Below are positions 43,096 to 51,133 of a stretch of DNA of 64,000 nt, piece by piece. A program made the translations under genes and the position numbers. The stretch comes from JABGPL01 sp964387885 (GTDB lineage Bacteria > Electryoneota > AABM5-125-24 > Hatepunaeales > Hatepunaeaceae). Each line of letters starts with the position of its first letter. Positions within the stretch are counted from its first letter, which is position 1. Under the pieces are notes generated by a model that was given only the letters and a program-made list of their open reading frames with translations, was not told the DNA's origin and did not search any database. The DNA lies in contig CAYLYZ010000008.1 of the NCBI GenBank assembly GCA_964387885.1, positions 1 to 64,000 of the forward strand, given 5' to 3'.

Positions 43096-43563
43096 AAAGT
43101 TTACAAGTTTTCAAGTTTACAAGTCACCAAGTTGTTAGGATTTAGTCAATTTCGACAGATAATTAACAAGCCCTTGAATCATCGACGATATCTCCTTACA
43201 TTCCTTGATCTGATTATCGACATCCTCCGCTGGAATCCACTCCAAAGCTTTCAAAATATATAGCTGAGTTCTTAACTCTCCGCATGATCCCTTTGCAATG
43301 AAAAGAAATCGGATGAATTCTTTTTGAGAGCCTCTTTCAAATCCTTCAGCAATATTAGAGGCAATTGAAACTGCTGACCTCCGAAGTTGGTCTTTGAATC
43401 CCCAATCTTTGTTTAACAGTTCATGTTTCGTCAAGTCATATACTGCAACTGCCAAACGACACCCTCTTTTCCAGACTTCGATATCCTCAAGATTATTAAA
43501 GGTCACATCAACCTCAGAACTTGAAAACTTGCCAACTTGCTAACTTGTGAACTTGCTAACTTT
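43096..43563. mobile_element. Inverted-array cassette carrying the four-helix bundle gene (family C)
   Basis: The left array (43096-43134, units such as TTACAAGTTTTCAAGTTTAC) and right array (43518-43563, units AACTTGCC, AACTTGCT) are in opposite orientation. They hug the gene's stop and start. The right array reaches the stop codon of oah. The gene-less counterpart at 39212 supports a discrete unit. Mobility is inferred. Confidence 0.6.
43135..43506 (-). CDS. Four-helix bundle protein, 23S rRNA intervening-sequence (IVP) family
   Basis: This is a 123-aa all-helical protein with the family hallmarks VWKRGCRLAVAVYDLT, SAVSIASNIAEGFERGSQKE, FIRFLFIAKGSCGELRTQL. Members were first noted inside 23S rRNA intervening sequences and form pentamers similar to the DGR accessory protein Avd. 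Here it is not in rRNA but between two pathway genes, bracketed by inverted repeat arrays. Function unknown. Nucleic-acid binding is a family-level expectation. Confidence 0.9.
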   Translation of the reverse strand: MTFNNLEDIEVWKRGCRLAVAVYDLTKHELLNKDWGFKDQLRRSAVSIASNIAEGFERGSQKEFIRFLFIAKGSCGELRTQLYILKALEWIPAEDVDNQIKECKEISSMIQGLVNYLSKLTKS

Positions 43564-44689
43564 CCTTAGGTTTACCCATGACTGCTTCGCAGAATTTGTC
43601 ATTGAATGAATGACCTTCTGCCTGAAGCTGCCTGTACTTGATGAAGTCGATGGTGTCCTGTCCGGTGATTTTCTTGGTGTTGAATGCCTGGAATCCGAGG
43701 AATGCCTCGGTTGACATGTTAGCTGCCAGCCAATGTCTGTTAGCAAGCTTGGTCTGATCCCAGAAGAATTTCTTTTTCATCCTGATACCGTCAATCGACT
43801 TGATCAGGCAACCCGGGAACAAGTTTGTAAAAGTCCACACAATTCGGTTCACTTCAGCGTCAAGTTTACTGAAATCATATTCAGCTGTCTTCAGGAACGC
43901 TTTAGCTTTCTGCGCCTCCTCACCTCTTGCGAAATCACCATAGACAATCTCCCCGTCATCTACATAACGGTCGGTGATGAGCAGTGGATTACGTACAAAT
44001 TTGTCTCCATCCTTCAAGACAGGAACTGCCTTGCTGATTAATCCGAGCCGTTTCATCTTGTAAGCTGACCACATTTCACAGGAAATACAATTCCACATGG
44101 CGTCTTCGATGGTCAGGAACCAGGGAAGAAAATCTGTCGATCCACCATCTGGTGCCGAACCATGACGTGGACCTGCCTGACCGAATATTGCCGTATCCGC
44201 AGCAACTGCAAGATCACATGCCATGCCTATTTCCTGTCCCCCGGCAACACGCATGCCATTTACACGACAGATAACCGGTTTTTTGCAGTTCAAGATTCCG
44301 TCGACCATTGCATTAAACAGGTCCATATAGGCACCATATTCCGGTGGTCGTTTGGAATAATATTCAGCATATTCTTTGGTGTTGCCACCTGTGCAGAATG
44401 CTCGATTACCAACTGCAGTGAATACAACTGCTACAACTCTACGATCCATGGAAGCCTTGTGAAATCCGGCAATAACTCCCTTAACCATACCCGTGGTGTA
44501 AGAGTTAAATTGACGCGGATTATCCAATGTAATCCATGCAGTGAAAAGCCCCTCGGCTTCTTCTCCCTTAGGAGAAAAAACTGGTTTTAATTCATATTGA
44601 ATTGTTGGAGCATCGCCTCCGAAGAATTCCTCTCCCCAGAGATCATGATCCTTGATCCCTCCCTCTCGCGGGAGCCAGTCTAAACTCAT
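43556..44689 (-). CDS. oah: 6-oxocyclohex-1-ene-1-carbonyl-CoA hydrolase
   Basis: This is a 377-aa crotonase-superfamily enzyme, the length of Oah/BamA/BzdY. Diagnostic segments are TLDNPRQFNSYTTGMVKGVI, FCTGGNTKEYAEYYS and RVNGMRVAGGQEIGMACDL. The region GQAGPRHGSAPDGGSTDFLP is especially typical. It adds water twice and opens the ring to 3-hydroxypimelyl-CoA. This enzyme is the accepted functional marker for the anaerobic benzoyl-CoA pathway. The 3' end touches the repeat array of the four-helix bundle cassette. Confidence 0.93.
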   Translation of the reverse strand: MSLDWLPREGGIKDHDLWGEEFFGGDAPTIQYELKPVFSPKGEEAEGLFTAWITLDNPRQFNSYTTGMVKGVIAGFHKASMDRRVVAVVFTAVGNRAFCTGGNTKEYAEYYSKRPPEYGAYMDLFNAMVDGILNCKKPVICRVNGMRVAGGQEIGMACDLAVAADTAIFGQAGPRHGSAPDGGSTDFLPWFLTIEDAMWNCISCEMWSAYKMKRLGLISKAVPVLKDGDKFVRNPLLITDRYVDDGEIVYGDFARGEEAQKAKAFLKTAEYDFSKLDAEVNRIVWTFTNLFPGCLIKSIDGIRMKKKFFWDQTKLANRHWLAANMSTEAFLGFQAFNTKKITGQDTIDFIKYRQLQAEGHSFNDKFCEAVMGKPKES

Positions 44690-44749
44690 CTTGTCCTCCC
44701 TTTCAAATTTTATTTACCAATTCTTTGTTTCAAATAATACCTGGTTACT

Positions 44750-44771
44750 TGTCAGGCGAGGACGCCTGACA
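44750..44771. repeat. Palindromic hairpin (family A)
   Basis: Arms TGTCAGGCG and CGCCTGACA with loop AGGA lie between oah and the citrate-synthase-like gene. This is a single unit, reverse-oriented relative to the CCCT-loop copies. Confidence 0.8.
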
Positions 44772-44789
44772 GCACATTATCAAGAAAAA

Positions 44790-46226
44790 TCATCCATCAT
44801 TGCCTGACGATTTCAAACTCGGCAATACACCTTCATTCAACAATCTGCCCATTGTCGAAGCCAGCTCAACTAACCGCAACTCGGAAATTCCAAGCCGATT
44901 ATATTCTCTATAATAGGCTTCTGTCATACTTGTAAATTTGTCCGACCTTGTTCTTTTCTGTCGTGCATCTTTTACAAACAGTGCGACCGCTTCAATCAAT
45001 TCATTAGTGACTTCAACTCCATCACGCTCAAGTCCTGCACGATACTCAGGACGTTCGAGAACTGCTTTCACAGCTCCAAGACCGGAGTGTTTACCGAATA
45101 CATACCGGATTTTGGCTCCGACCAATTCCGGAGGTATGACCTGATAGATCGCCGGATCAATTAGAAGTCCTGCTGTATGAATTCCCGATTCGTGCGTAAA
45201 TACACCCTTACCAATAATCGGTTCATGAGCTGAAACCGGAATGCCTGAGAATTCTTCAACAACATGGGTTAATTCTCTAAGTCTCTCATATTTGAAGTTG
45301 GGAAGTGTCACTCCGTACAACAACTTAAGTGTCGTTACAACCTGATGCAATGGTGCATTTCCTGCACGTTCACCCATTCCATTTGCCGTACATGTCGGAA
45401 CATTTATTCCATGTGCCATAGCCCTTACAGTGTTAACATTAGCCAGCCCAAAATCATTATGGAAATGGCATACAAGGTCTTCTCCGGGGAACTCCTTAAC
45501 AATTCTTGGAATATAATAATCCACTCCTTCCGGTGTGAAACATCCGACCGTATCGGGGAATGAGTATCGAGTGCCACCTGCAGCATATCCAGCTTTAGCA
45601 AGCTCAATGGTGTACTCGAGATCAGCCCTGCTGCCATCCTCTCCACCGAATTCGACAGATTCAACTCCCTGTTCTCGAGCATATCGAATCGCATCGCACT
45701 GCATATTGATATTCGCCTCGCGATAGAATTCAACCGGAAGATCAAGCCACTCTGAGACATCACGTCCCTCACGCTTTATCAGGGTTTTTCCGATTTTGTA
45801 TTTCAGGTGGAGGTCTGATCCCGATGTGAAGATGAAAAATGTGACATCAGTTACATCAACGTTTATATCTTTAAGGGTTTTTATTGTTGCATCGATATCC
45901 TTGGGATTTGATCGACACATTACCAGAAGCTCACAATCTTCGCGAATCTCCCCCATTCGTTTACCCTGAACAATTAGTTGCAGAGCATGACGATCTGAGA
46001 GTGCAGCAAATGGAAATCCAAGATCAAGGATATCGCATCCAATGTCTGAGAGTTCTTTTGCCAGTTGATACTTTTGACCCGGGGAAAAAGCAACTCCGGG
46101 CATCTGTTCTCCATCGCGAAGAGTAGAATCATATATCTTGATTTTTTCCGGATCCGGGAAATTAAGCCCGGAAGTAAATTTCTCTGGCGAGTTAATCAAA
46201 CTGTCTAACGGTTCGCAAAACTCCAT
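44790..46226 (-). CDS. HMGL-like synthase: Re-citrate/homocitrate/isopropylmalate synthase family
   Basis: This is a 478-aa protein. The TIM-barrel start is IYDSTLRDGEQMPGVAFSP, metal ligands are in CHFHNDFGLANVNT, and the second-domain signature is HESGIHTAGLL. It lacks the long C-terminal regulatory domain of leucine-biosynthetic LeuA. Related enzymes make homocitrate, or citrate by the Re-face route used by anaerobes that lack ordinary citrate synthase. The linked LeuCD-type aconitase subunits and dehydrogenase suggest a condensation-isomerisation-oxidation set. I favour Re-citrate synthase feeding 2-oxoglutarate in an acetyl-CoA-producing pathway. Homocitrate or leucine synthesis remain open. 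Confidence 0.7.
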   Translation of the reverse strand: MEFCEPLDSLINSPEKFTSGLNFPDPEKIKIYDSTLRDGEQMPGVAFSPGQKYQLAKELSDIGCDILDLGFPFAALSDRHALQLIVQGKRMGEIREDCELLVMCRSNPKDIDATIKTLKDINVDVTDVTFFIFTSGSDLHLKYKIGKTLIKREGRDVSEWLDLPVEFYREANINMQCDAIRYAREQGVESVEFGGEDGSRADLEYTIELAKAGYAAGGTRYSFPDTVGCFTPEGVDYYIPRIVKEFPGEDLVCHFHNDFGLANVNTVRAMAHGINVPTCTANGMGERAGNAPLHQVVTTLKLLYGVTLPNFKYERLRELTHVVEEFSGIPVSAHEPIIGKGVFTHESGIHTAGLLIDPAIYQVIPPELVGAKIRYVFGKHSGLGAVKAVLERPEYRAGLERDGVEVTNELIEAVALFVKDARQKRTRSDKFTSMTEAYYREYNRLGISELRLVELASTMGRLLNEGVLPSLKSSGNDG

Positions 46227-46455
46227 GGTTCACCTGTTTTGGGTTTATTTAAAATCTCAACTTGCATTGTTTAAAGTACAGCACTTCAATAAAACATCGT
46301 CTTTGTGAACGAATGACGCATTCTCTTAAGATGCACATATTCGTACCGATCGGTTCTTCATCTCGTTATCACGGCGACAGACAAACGTTTTTACTTTTGA
46401 AAATCCTATAACATCAGAGCACCGAATAATTTTTTATGTAACTTTGAAAAAGCTT

Positions 46456-47001
46456 TCACTCAAGAAAACTACTCATATATAATGTTATAGCAGTTAAAGA
46501 GAAGCCATCTCTCAATTCCTGCCGTTGTAACATCTTTCGTAACTCATCCTTGGACACCCATTTGATATCATTAATTTCATCCCTATCAAAATCATCAATA
46601 CTCTTTCCTGCGCGACAAAAGACAATGTGAAATGTCTCATCGGAAATACCATTAATCGGAAAGTAAGTGTAAACCAATTTATGGTTAAAGGTGTCAAATC
46701 CCGATTCTTCCCTGACCTCTCGCTGTCCCGCTTCTATTGGTGTTTCTCCTTTTTCAATTCTTCCTGCGGGAATCTCCCAGTTTACATCATCTATAGCATA
46801 GCGAAATACCTGAACGAACAGAATCTCATTCTTATCATTTTCAACTACTACACCAACTGCCTGGGTTGGAAACTCAATTATATGGTGTTTTTCGAGTATC
46901 CTCCCTGACGGGAGCTCAACCCTGTCAGCGTAGAGATTAATCCAATCACTTTCATATATAACTGACCTTTCAAGCCGCTTCGGCTTTTTAATTTGACTCA
47001 T
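46456..47001 (-). CDS. NUDIX hydrolase, ADP-ribose pyrophosphatase type
   Basis: This is a 181-aa protein. The Nudix box reads GRIEKGETPIEAGQREVREE followed by SGF, which matches the GX5EX7REUXEEXGU pattern. The upstream EIPA motif and downstream YTYFPINGISDE fit the ADP-sugar pyrophosphatase group. It cleaves nucleoside diphosphate-linked compounds. It ends the LeuD-MarR-LeuC run, starting 10 bp after the LeuD stop. Confidence 0.88.
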   Translation of the reverse strand: MSQIKKPKRLERSVIYESDWINLYADRVELPSGRILEKHHIIEFPTQAVGVVVENDKNEILFVQVFRYAIDDVNWEIPAGRIEKGETPIEAGQREVREESGFDTFNHKLVYTYFPINGISDETFHIVFCRAGKSIDDFDRDEINDIKWVSKDELRKMLQRQELRDGFSLTAITLYMSSFLE

Positions 47002-47011
47002 ATCGGTTGAA

Positions 47012-47524
47012 TTATCCGTTCATTTCAGCCAGGCGCCGTTTCACATATCCGACTAATCCACCGTTGTCCATTATATTGCGGATCTCAGGTGGAAAAGCAT
47101 CCGCTGTCCATTTACCTCCCCGGGTTTTATTCTCAATCACACCAGAAGCAGGATCAACTTCAACCTGGTCTCCATCTTCAATACCATCGACAGCTTCGGG
47201 TGCTATCAAAATCGGCAGACCGATATTTATTGAATTTCTATAAAAAATCCTCGCGAAAGACCGGGCAATTACACATGATGCCCCAGCCCCTTTAATTGCA
47301 ATTGGAGCATTTTCGCGCGATGATCCGCAACCAAAGTTATGCCCTGCAACGACAATATCCCCCTGCTGTACCCTACTTGCGAAGGTGGCGTCAAGATCTT
47401 CAAGGGCATGCGGTGCAAGTTCTTCAGCGTGAAAACTAGTGCAATATCTTGCTGGAATTATTACATCAGTATCTATTGAATCTCCATACTTGAAGACTCT
47501 GCCGTTCAGTAATTTATTTCCCAT
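47012..47524 (-). CDS. Aconitase/isopropylmalate isomerase small subunit (LeuD type)
   Basis: The start is the ATG at 47522-47524 (MGNKLLNGRVFKYGD). It overlaps the MarR gene stop by 11 nt. A longer frame is rejected. The 170-aa swivel domain has GDSIDTDVIIPARYC and NFGCGSSRENAPIAIKGAG. It pairs with the large subunit encoded two genes upstream to isomerise a tricarboxylic or related acid. The archaeal-type short form is used for homoaconitase, isopropylmalate isomerase or citrate. The sequence alone does not decide. Confidence 0.85.
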   Translation of the reverse strand: MGNKLLNGRVFKYGDSIDTDVIIPARYCTSFHAEELAPHALEDLDATFASRVQQGDIVVAGHNFGCGSSRENAPIAIKGAGASCVIARSFARIFYRNSINIGLPILIAPEAVDGIEDGDQVEVDPASGVIENKTRGGKWTADAFPPEIRNIMDNGGLVGYVKRRLAEMNG

Positions 47525-48005
47525 TATGGTTCCCGTTATTGTTCTGTTCAATTAAATGTGTGATAATCCTGAGGATCGTTTTTTCAAATTGTCGTCTTTC
47601 ATCAGATGATAGATTGCCTGTTGATGTATCATTTACAATGTTTGCAAGGTCTGCTGTTTCTACGGCAAGTTTACGACCTGGTTCAGTCAGTACGACCGTT
47701 TGCACTCTTCTATCGTTATCGGCTCTGTGACGTTCAATGCAGCCTTTCGCTTCGAGATGATCAAGCGCGCGGGTAACTGTTGCCCCATCAAGAAATGTTC
47801 TTCGGCCAATATCTGTTTGAGATGGACTATCGACCTCGGCAATTGCCATTAGAACGTTCCATGTAGTTGGTGATAGTCCAATTGGTTTCAGGCTATTTTC
47901 AAGAGCGGTTCTCATCATGCGAGCTAAACCGTTAATCAGATACCCGAGACTCTGGTCAAGAGGTGGTATGATTGGTTTAACAGAATTATCGTTGGTTGCA
48001 TTCAT
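47514..48005 (-). CDS. MarR family transcriptional regulator
   Basis: The ATG at 48003-48005 is preferred; it lies 13 nt below the large-subunit stop. The 163-aa product has the MarR winged helix: LSPTTWNVLMAIAEVDSPSQ, the recognition helix region DGATVTRALDHLEAKGCIER and wing DNDRRVQTVVLTEPG. MarR proteins often release DNA on binding aromatic acids or aryl-CoA. Being sandwiched between the two aconitase-like subunit genes with overlaps, it probably controls this operon and maybe the island. Confidence 0.88.
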   Translation of the reverse strand: MNATNDNSVKPIIPPLDQSLGYLINGLARMMRTALENSLKPIGLSPTTWNVLMAIAEVDSPSQTDIGRRTFLDGATVTRALDHLEAKGCIERHRADNDRRVQTVVLTEPGRKLAVETADLANIVNDTSTGNLSSDERRQFEKTILRIITHLIEQNNNGNHNGK

Positions 48006-48018
48006 TTGAAAATCTTTT

Positions 48019-49317
48019 TTACAATTCTCTTGGATCTGAAATATGACCGGTAAGTGCCGTTGATGCAGCAACTTCAGGTCCGGCAAGATAAACTTTTGAT
48101 TCCGGATGACCATTTCTGCCCCGGAAATTCCGATTAGTTGTAAACAATCCGACCTCACCTTCAGCCAGAATTCCCATATGTCCACCAATGCAAGGACCAC
48201 AGGTCGGGGGTGAAATAACTGCGCCGGCTCTGATGAATTTCGTCGCTAATCCTTCTTCGATTAGAGCTTCTGTAATTTGCGGAGTAGCCGGTATAATAAT
48301 AAGCCGAACGTCCGCATGTACTTTTTGATCACCCATAACCTCAGCAGCTGCCTTGAAATCTTCAATCCGTCCGTTTGTGCAGGATCCTATCACTACCTGA
48401 TGAATTGCAACATCGGATACTTCACCGACCGGTTTTGTATTTGAAGGCAGATATGGCACTGAAACCTGAGGTTCAACATCTTTCAGGTCGACTTCCAGTA
48501 TCTGGCTGTATTCAGCATCGCAATCACTCTCGAGGTACAATCCTATTTCACCACCAATATCCCGTTCACGTTTGGGTGTGTAGGGCGTTGGATTCGCATA
48601 GATATCTTCCATGAACTCTCGAGTAATCCTGTCTGGTGCTATCAAACCGGTTTTTGCACCCGCTTCAATAGCCATATTGCAGACAGTAATCCTGCCGTCC
48701 ATTGACATGTCTTCTATTGCACAGCCTGTGAACTCTATTGCCTGATACCGGGCTCCTTCGACACCAAGTTTATTAATGATGTAAAGGATAAGGTCTTTTG
48801 GACCGACAAATGGTTTAAATTCACCTTCAACAATCACCTTGGTCGATTCCGGAACTCGAAACCACAATTCTCCGATTGCCCATGCACACGCCATATCGGT
48901 TGATCCGATCCCGGTTGAAAATGCACCGAGGGCTCCATAAGTACAGGTGTGGCTGTCGGCTCCAACGACTAAATCTCCGGGACGAACCAGCCCATTATCA
49001 GGTAAAATCGAGTGACAGATTCCACTGCGACCTACTTCGAAATATGCCGGAACTTTCATTTCACGAGCAAATTCTCGCATCGTGAGTGAAAGGGTTGCAG
49101 CCTTAACATCTTTTGCTGGCACGAAGTGATCATTGACCAGTGCCATCTTATTCGGATCAAAGACCTTTTCAGCCCCCATATTCCGAAATACTTCAACTGA
49201 CAAGGGAACCGTTACGTCCGTCCCCAATATCATATCCAGCTTTGCCATCACCATATCACCCGGTTTAACGGAATCCCGTCCGGATTTTATGGCAAGTATT
49301 TTTTCTGCTAAGTTCAT
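48019..49317 (-). CDS. Aconitase/isopropylmalate isomerase large subunit (LeuC type)
   Basis: The ATG at 49315-49317 (MNLAEKILAIKSG) is the normal family start. The upstream extension is rejected. The 432-aa product has [4Fe-4S] ligand cysteines in VIGSCTNGRIEDF and PTCGPCIGGHMG, and substrate residues in VGADSHTCTYGALG. It forms the isomerase with the LeuD-type subunit. The genomic set (HMGL-type synthase, LeuC, LeuD, dehydrogenase) is common to leucine, homocitrate and Re-citrate routes. Placement in an aromatic island suggests a central-carbon role (inference). Confidence 0.87.
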   Translation of the reverse strand: MNLAEKILAIKSGRDSVKPGDMVMAKLDMILGTDVTVPLSVEVFRNMGAEKVFDPNKMALVNDHFVPAKDVKAATLSLTMREFAREMKVPAYFEVGRSGICHSILPDNGLVRPGDLVVGADSHTCTYGALGAFSTGIGSTDMACAWAIGELWFRVPESTKVIVEGEFKPFVGPKDLILYIINKLGVEGARYQAIEFTGCAIEDMSMDGRITVCNMAIEAGAKTGLIAPDRITREFMEDIYANPTPYTPKRERDIGGEIGLYLESDCDAEYSQILEVDLKDVEPQVSVPYLPSNTKPVGEVSDVAIHQVVIGSCTNGRIEDFKAAAEVMGDQKVHADVRLIIIPATPQITEALIEEGLATKFIRAGAVISPPTCGPCIGGHMGILAEGEVGLFTTNRNFRGRNGHPESKVYLAGPEVAASTALTGHISDPREL

Positions 49318-49334
49318 TTTCGCTTCATTTGTGG

Positions 49335-49500
49335 TGTCAGGTGCCCTCACCTGACACAAGTTTATTTTCAGTGCCGTCTGGCGTCCTTTTCTTCTCTATC
49401 CGTGCCGTCAGGTGCCCTCACCTGACGCATTAGCTCCAATCACCATCAACCACCCCAATCCAAAACCAACACGCGTGTCGTCAGATTCCCCCACCTGACG
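49335..49500. repeat. Palindromic hairpins (family A)
   Basis: TGTCAGGTG/CACCTGACA (49335-49356) and CGTCAGGTG/CACCTGACG (49407-49428), both with loop CCCT, are followed by a decayed unit at 49477-49500. The outermost pair differs (T-A against C-G), another compensatory change. Confidence 0.85.
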
Positions 49501-49511
49501 TAACTACACAT

Positions 49512-50483
49512 TCACACAACTCTATCCGTTAGTTTCATAATCAAGTGAATCAAAGAGAACATCCGATAAAACAGATGATCCACGTACTCTTTCTTTTCAA
49601 TTATGAATTTATTCGTCTCAGAATGACGAATGTTTGTGTTATTACCAATGTCAGTTAGCCAATGAAATTCCATTTCAATGAAATCTCGAAACTCCTGTTC
49701 TTCAATTGCCTTCTTTATTAGATTATTAGCTTGTTCAGCTTTGTCTTTTCCACCCTCTAACGTCTTTAGTCTTTCAAATGCTTTCCATAATTTATCAAGA
49801 CCATCTTTGCGTATTTTCCAATCCGAATTCTTGAATTTCTTTTGCGCATCTAATAGTAATTCATCCAACTCTTTGTCATTTGAACGAAGTGTTGGTTTAT
49901 CCAACATGTCCTTTAAAACTCCTGGTAATTGACGATTGATTTCATCAATATGATTTCTCCCTTCGAATGTAACTTTGTATTGATCATTATTCCGGTTTTG
50001 TTCAAGGAGACCTTTTTCAACTAATGCATGTAAGTAAAACCGAAATTCATTTTCGTCTCTTACATAACCTATTGGATAATCCTTCCTCGGAACGATATTC
50101 GCAAAAACTCCAAAATTTGATTGCCTTTTTTCTACCCAATGAAGAACTATATCCATTCTCTCCTGCCGAGATACAGGAACACAAGACGAATTGAGTAATT
50201 CATCAATATTGCCATTGTGGACTTCTATCTTATCCAAACCAGATTCATTGGCTTCACGAATAACACCACTTAAAATATGTAATTTACCTGAGTACTCTGG
50301 TCTTTCACTGAACCCTATTGTGCTTCCATTAATCTCATACTTTTTACACAATGGGCAAACAACATCGTATCCGTCTATTCGTGAGTTATATTCTGCCTGA
50401 ATTTGAGATTTGCATAATGGGCACGATGATAAGCTATTATCAGGATCGTATTCTGCAAATAATTTCTCAAATTCTTCTTCCAA
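49512..50483 (-). CDS. Hypothetical zinc-ribbon protein with possible HEPN-like C-terminus
   Basis: This is a 323-aa soluble protein. The N-terminus has two CxxC pairs (SCPLCKSQ and VCPLCKKYE) forming a zinc ribbon. A winged-helix-like middle follows (FRFYLHALVEKGLLEQNRNNDQYKVTFEG). The C-terminal helical region FRDFIEMEFHWLTDI ... NIRHSETNK ... LFYRMFSLIHL resembles HEPN-type domains of abortive-infection proteins. The catalytic R-x4-6-H spacing is not clear. It is bracketed by family A hairpins and is AT-rich. A defence role is a tentative reading. Confidence 0.5.
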   Translation of the reverse strand: MEEEFEKLFAEYDPDNSLSSCPLCKSQIQAEYNSRIDGYDVVCPLCKKYEINGSTIGFSERPEYSGKLHILSGVIREANESGLDKIEVHNGNIDELLNSSCVPVSRQERMDIVLHWVEKRQSNFGVFANIVPRKDYPIGYVRDENEFRFYLHALVEKGLLEQNRNNDQYKVTFEGRNHIDEINRQLPGVLKDMLDKPTLRSNDKELDELLLDAQKKFKNSDWKIRKDGLDKLWKAFERLKTLEGGKDKAEQANNLIKKAIEEQEFRDFIEMEFHWLTDIGNNTNIRHSETNKFIIEKKEYVDHLFYRMFSLIHLIMKLTDRVV

Positions 50484-50512
50484 CTTTCTTCTCCTTGTTC
50501 CTTGTACTCCTA

Positions 50513-50536
50513 TTGTCAGGCGAAGACGCTTGACAA
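50513..50536. repeat. Palindromic hairpin (family A)
   Basis: TTGTCAGGCG and CGCTTGACAA with loop AAGA. With the copies at 49335-49500 it brackets the zinc-ribbon gene. Confidence 0.75.
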
Positions 50537-50549
50537 CACTCAGGTATTC

Positions 50550-51119
50550 CTAATACTCAAACCCCGGCTGCCACTCTCCAGCACCACCGTCCAACAACTC
50601 AAACATATGCCAGATAGAGCAGAACAAATCACCCGGTCCGAAAAAGGAGTACGCAATCCTGTAAATCTTGCCATTCTCTTTTTGAAAAGTGGAAAATCCG
50701 GGCATGATATATTCTTCAGTTTGAAAGCCTAAATCCCACGTGAACTTGCTGTCTTTGGCAGAGAACATCTTGAACTTCCATCCACGACTCTCAGCAAATT
50801 GTTTTTGAGTTTCGTAGTCATCCGGTGAAACAAGGGCAAATCCGGCTCTATTCTCGAAATGATGAACCATTCCATTGAAACCGTCTGCCCAGAGAGTACA
50901 ATACGGACAGTTTTTACCCATATTGTGGATTATAATGAGATCGTCCTTATCACCGAACAGGTCGGATAATTTGACCGAATTTCCATCGCAATCAGTTAAA
51001 GTGTAGTCCTTTACCTCTTCACGGGGTAGTTGTTTTCTGAGTTCGGCAAGTTTACCCGACTTTTCCAGAAGCTCCTTTTCAAGTTCTTCGATTTCGGTTC
51101 GGATCTGCTTTTCACACAT
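50550..51119 (-). CDS. DUF899 family thioredoxin-like protein
   Basis: This is a 189-aa protein with an N-terminal helix pair (EELEKELLEKSGKLAELRKQ) and a thioredoxin-like core. It carries MGKNCPYCTLWADGFNGM, where CPYC is the redox pair, and ends in the family motif WHMFELLDGG. The function of DUF899 is unknown. A thiol-redox role is likely. It lies between repeat blocks and is probably not essential to the aromatic pathway. Confidence 0.8.
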   Translation of the reverse strand: MCEKQIRTEIEELEKELLEKSGKLAELRKQLPREEVKDYTLTDCDGNSVKLSDLFGDKDDLIIIHNMGKNCPYCTLWADGFNGMVHHFENRAGFALVSPDDYETQKQFAESRGWKFKMFSAKDSKFTWDLGFQTEEYIMPGFSTFQKENGKIYRIAYSFFGPGDLFCSIWHMFELLDGGAGEWQPGFEY

Positions 51120-51133
51120 TTAAATCCCTTTAT

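Noticed and set aside
39212..43563. AAGTTNNC arrays considered as a CRISPR
   Set aside because: Units are about 8 bp, imperfect and without unique spacers of constant size. They are arranged as inverted arrays, and no cas genes are present.
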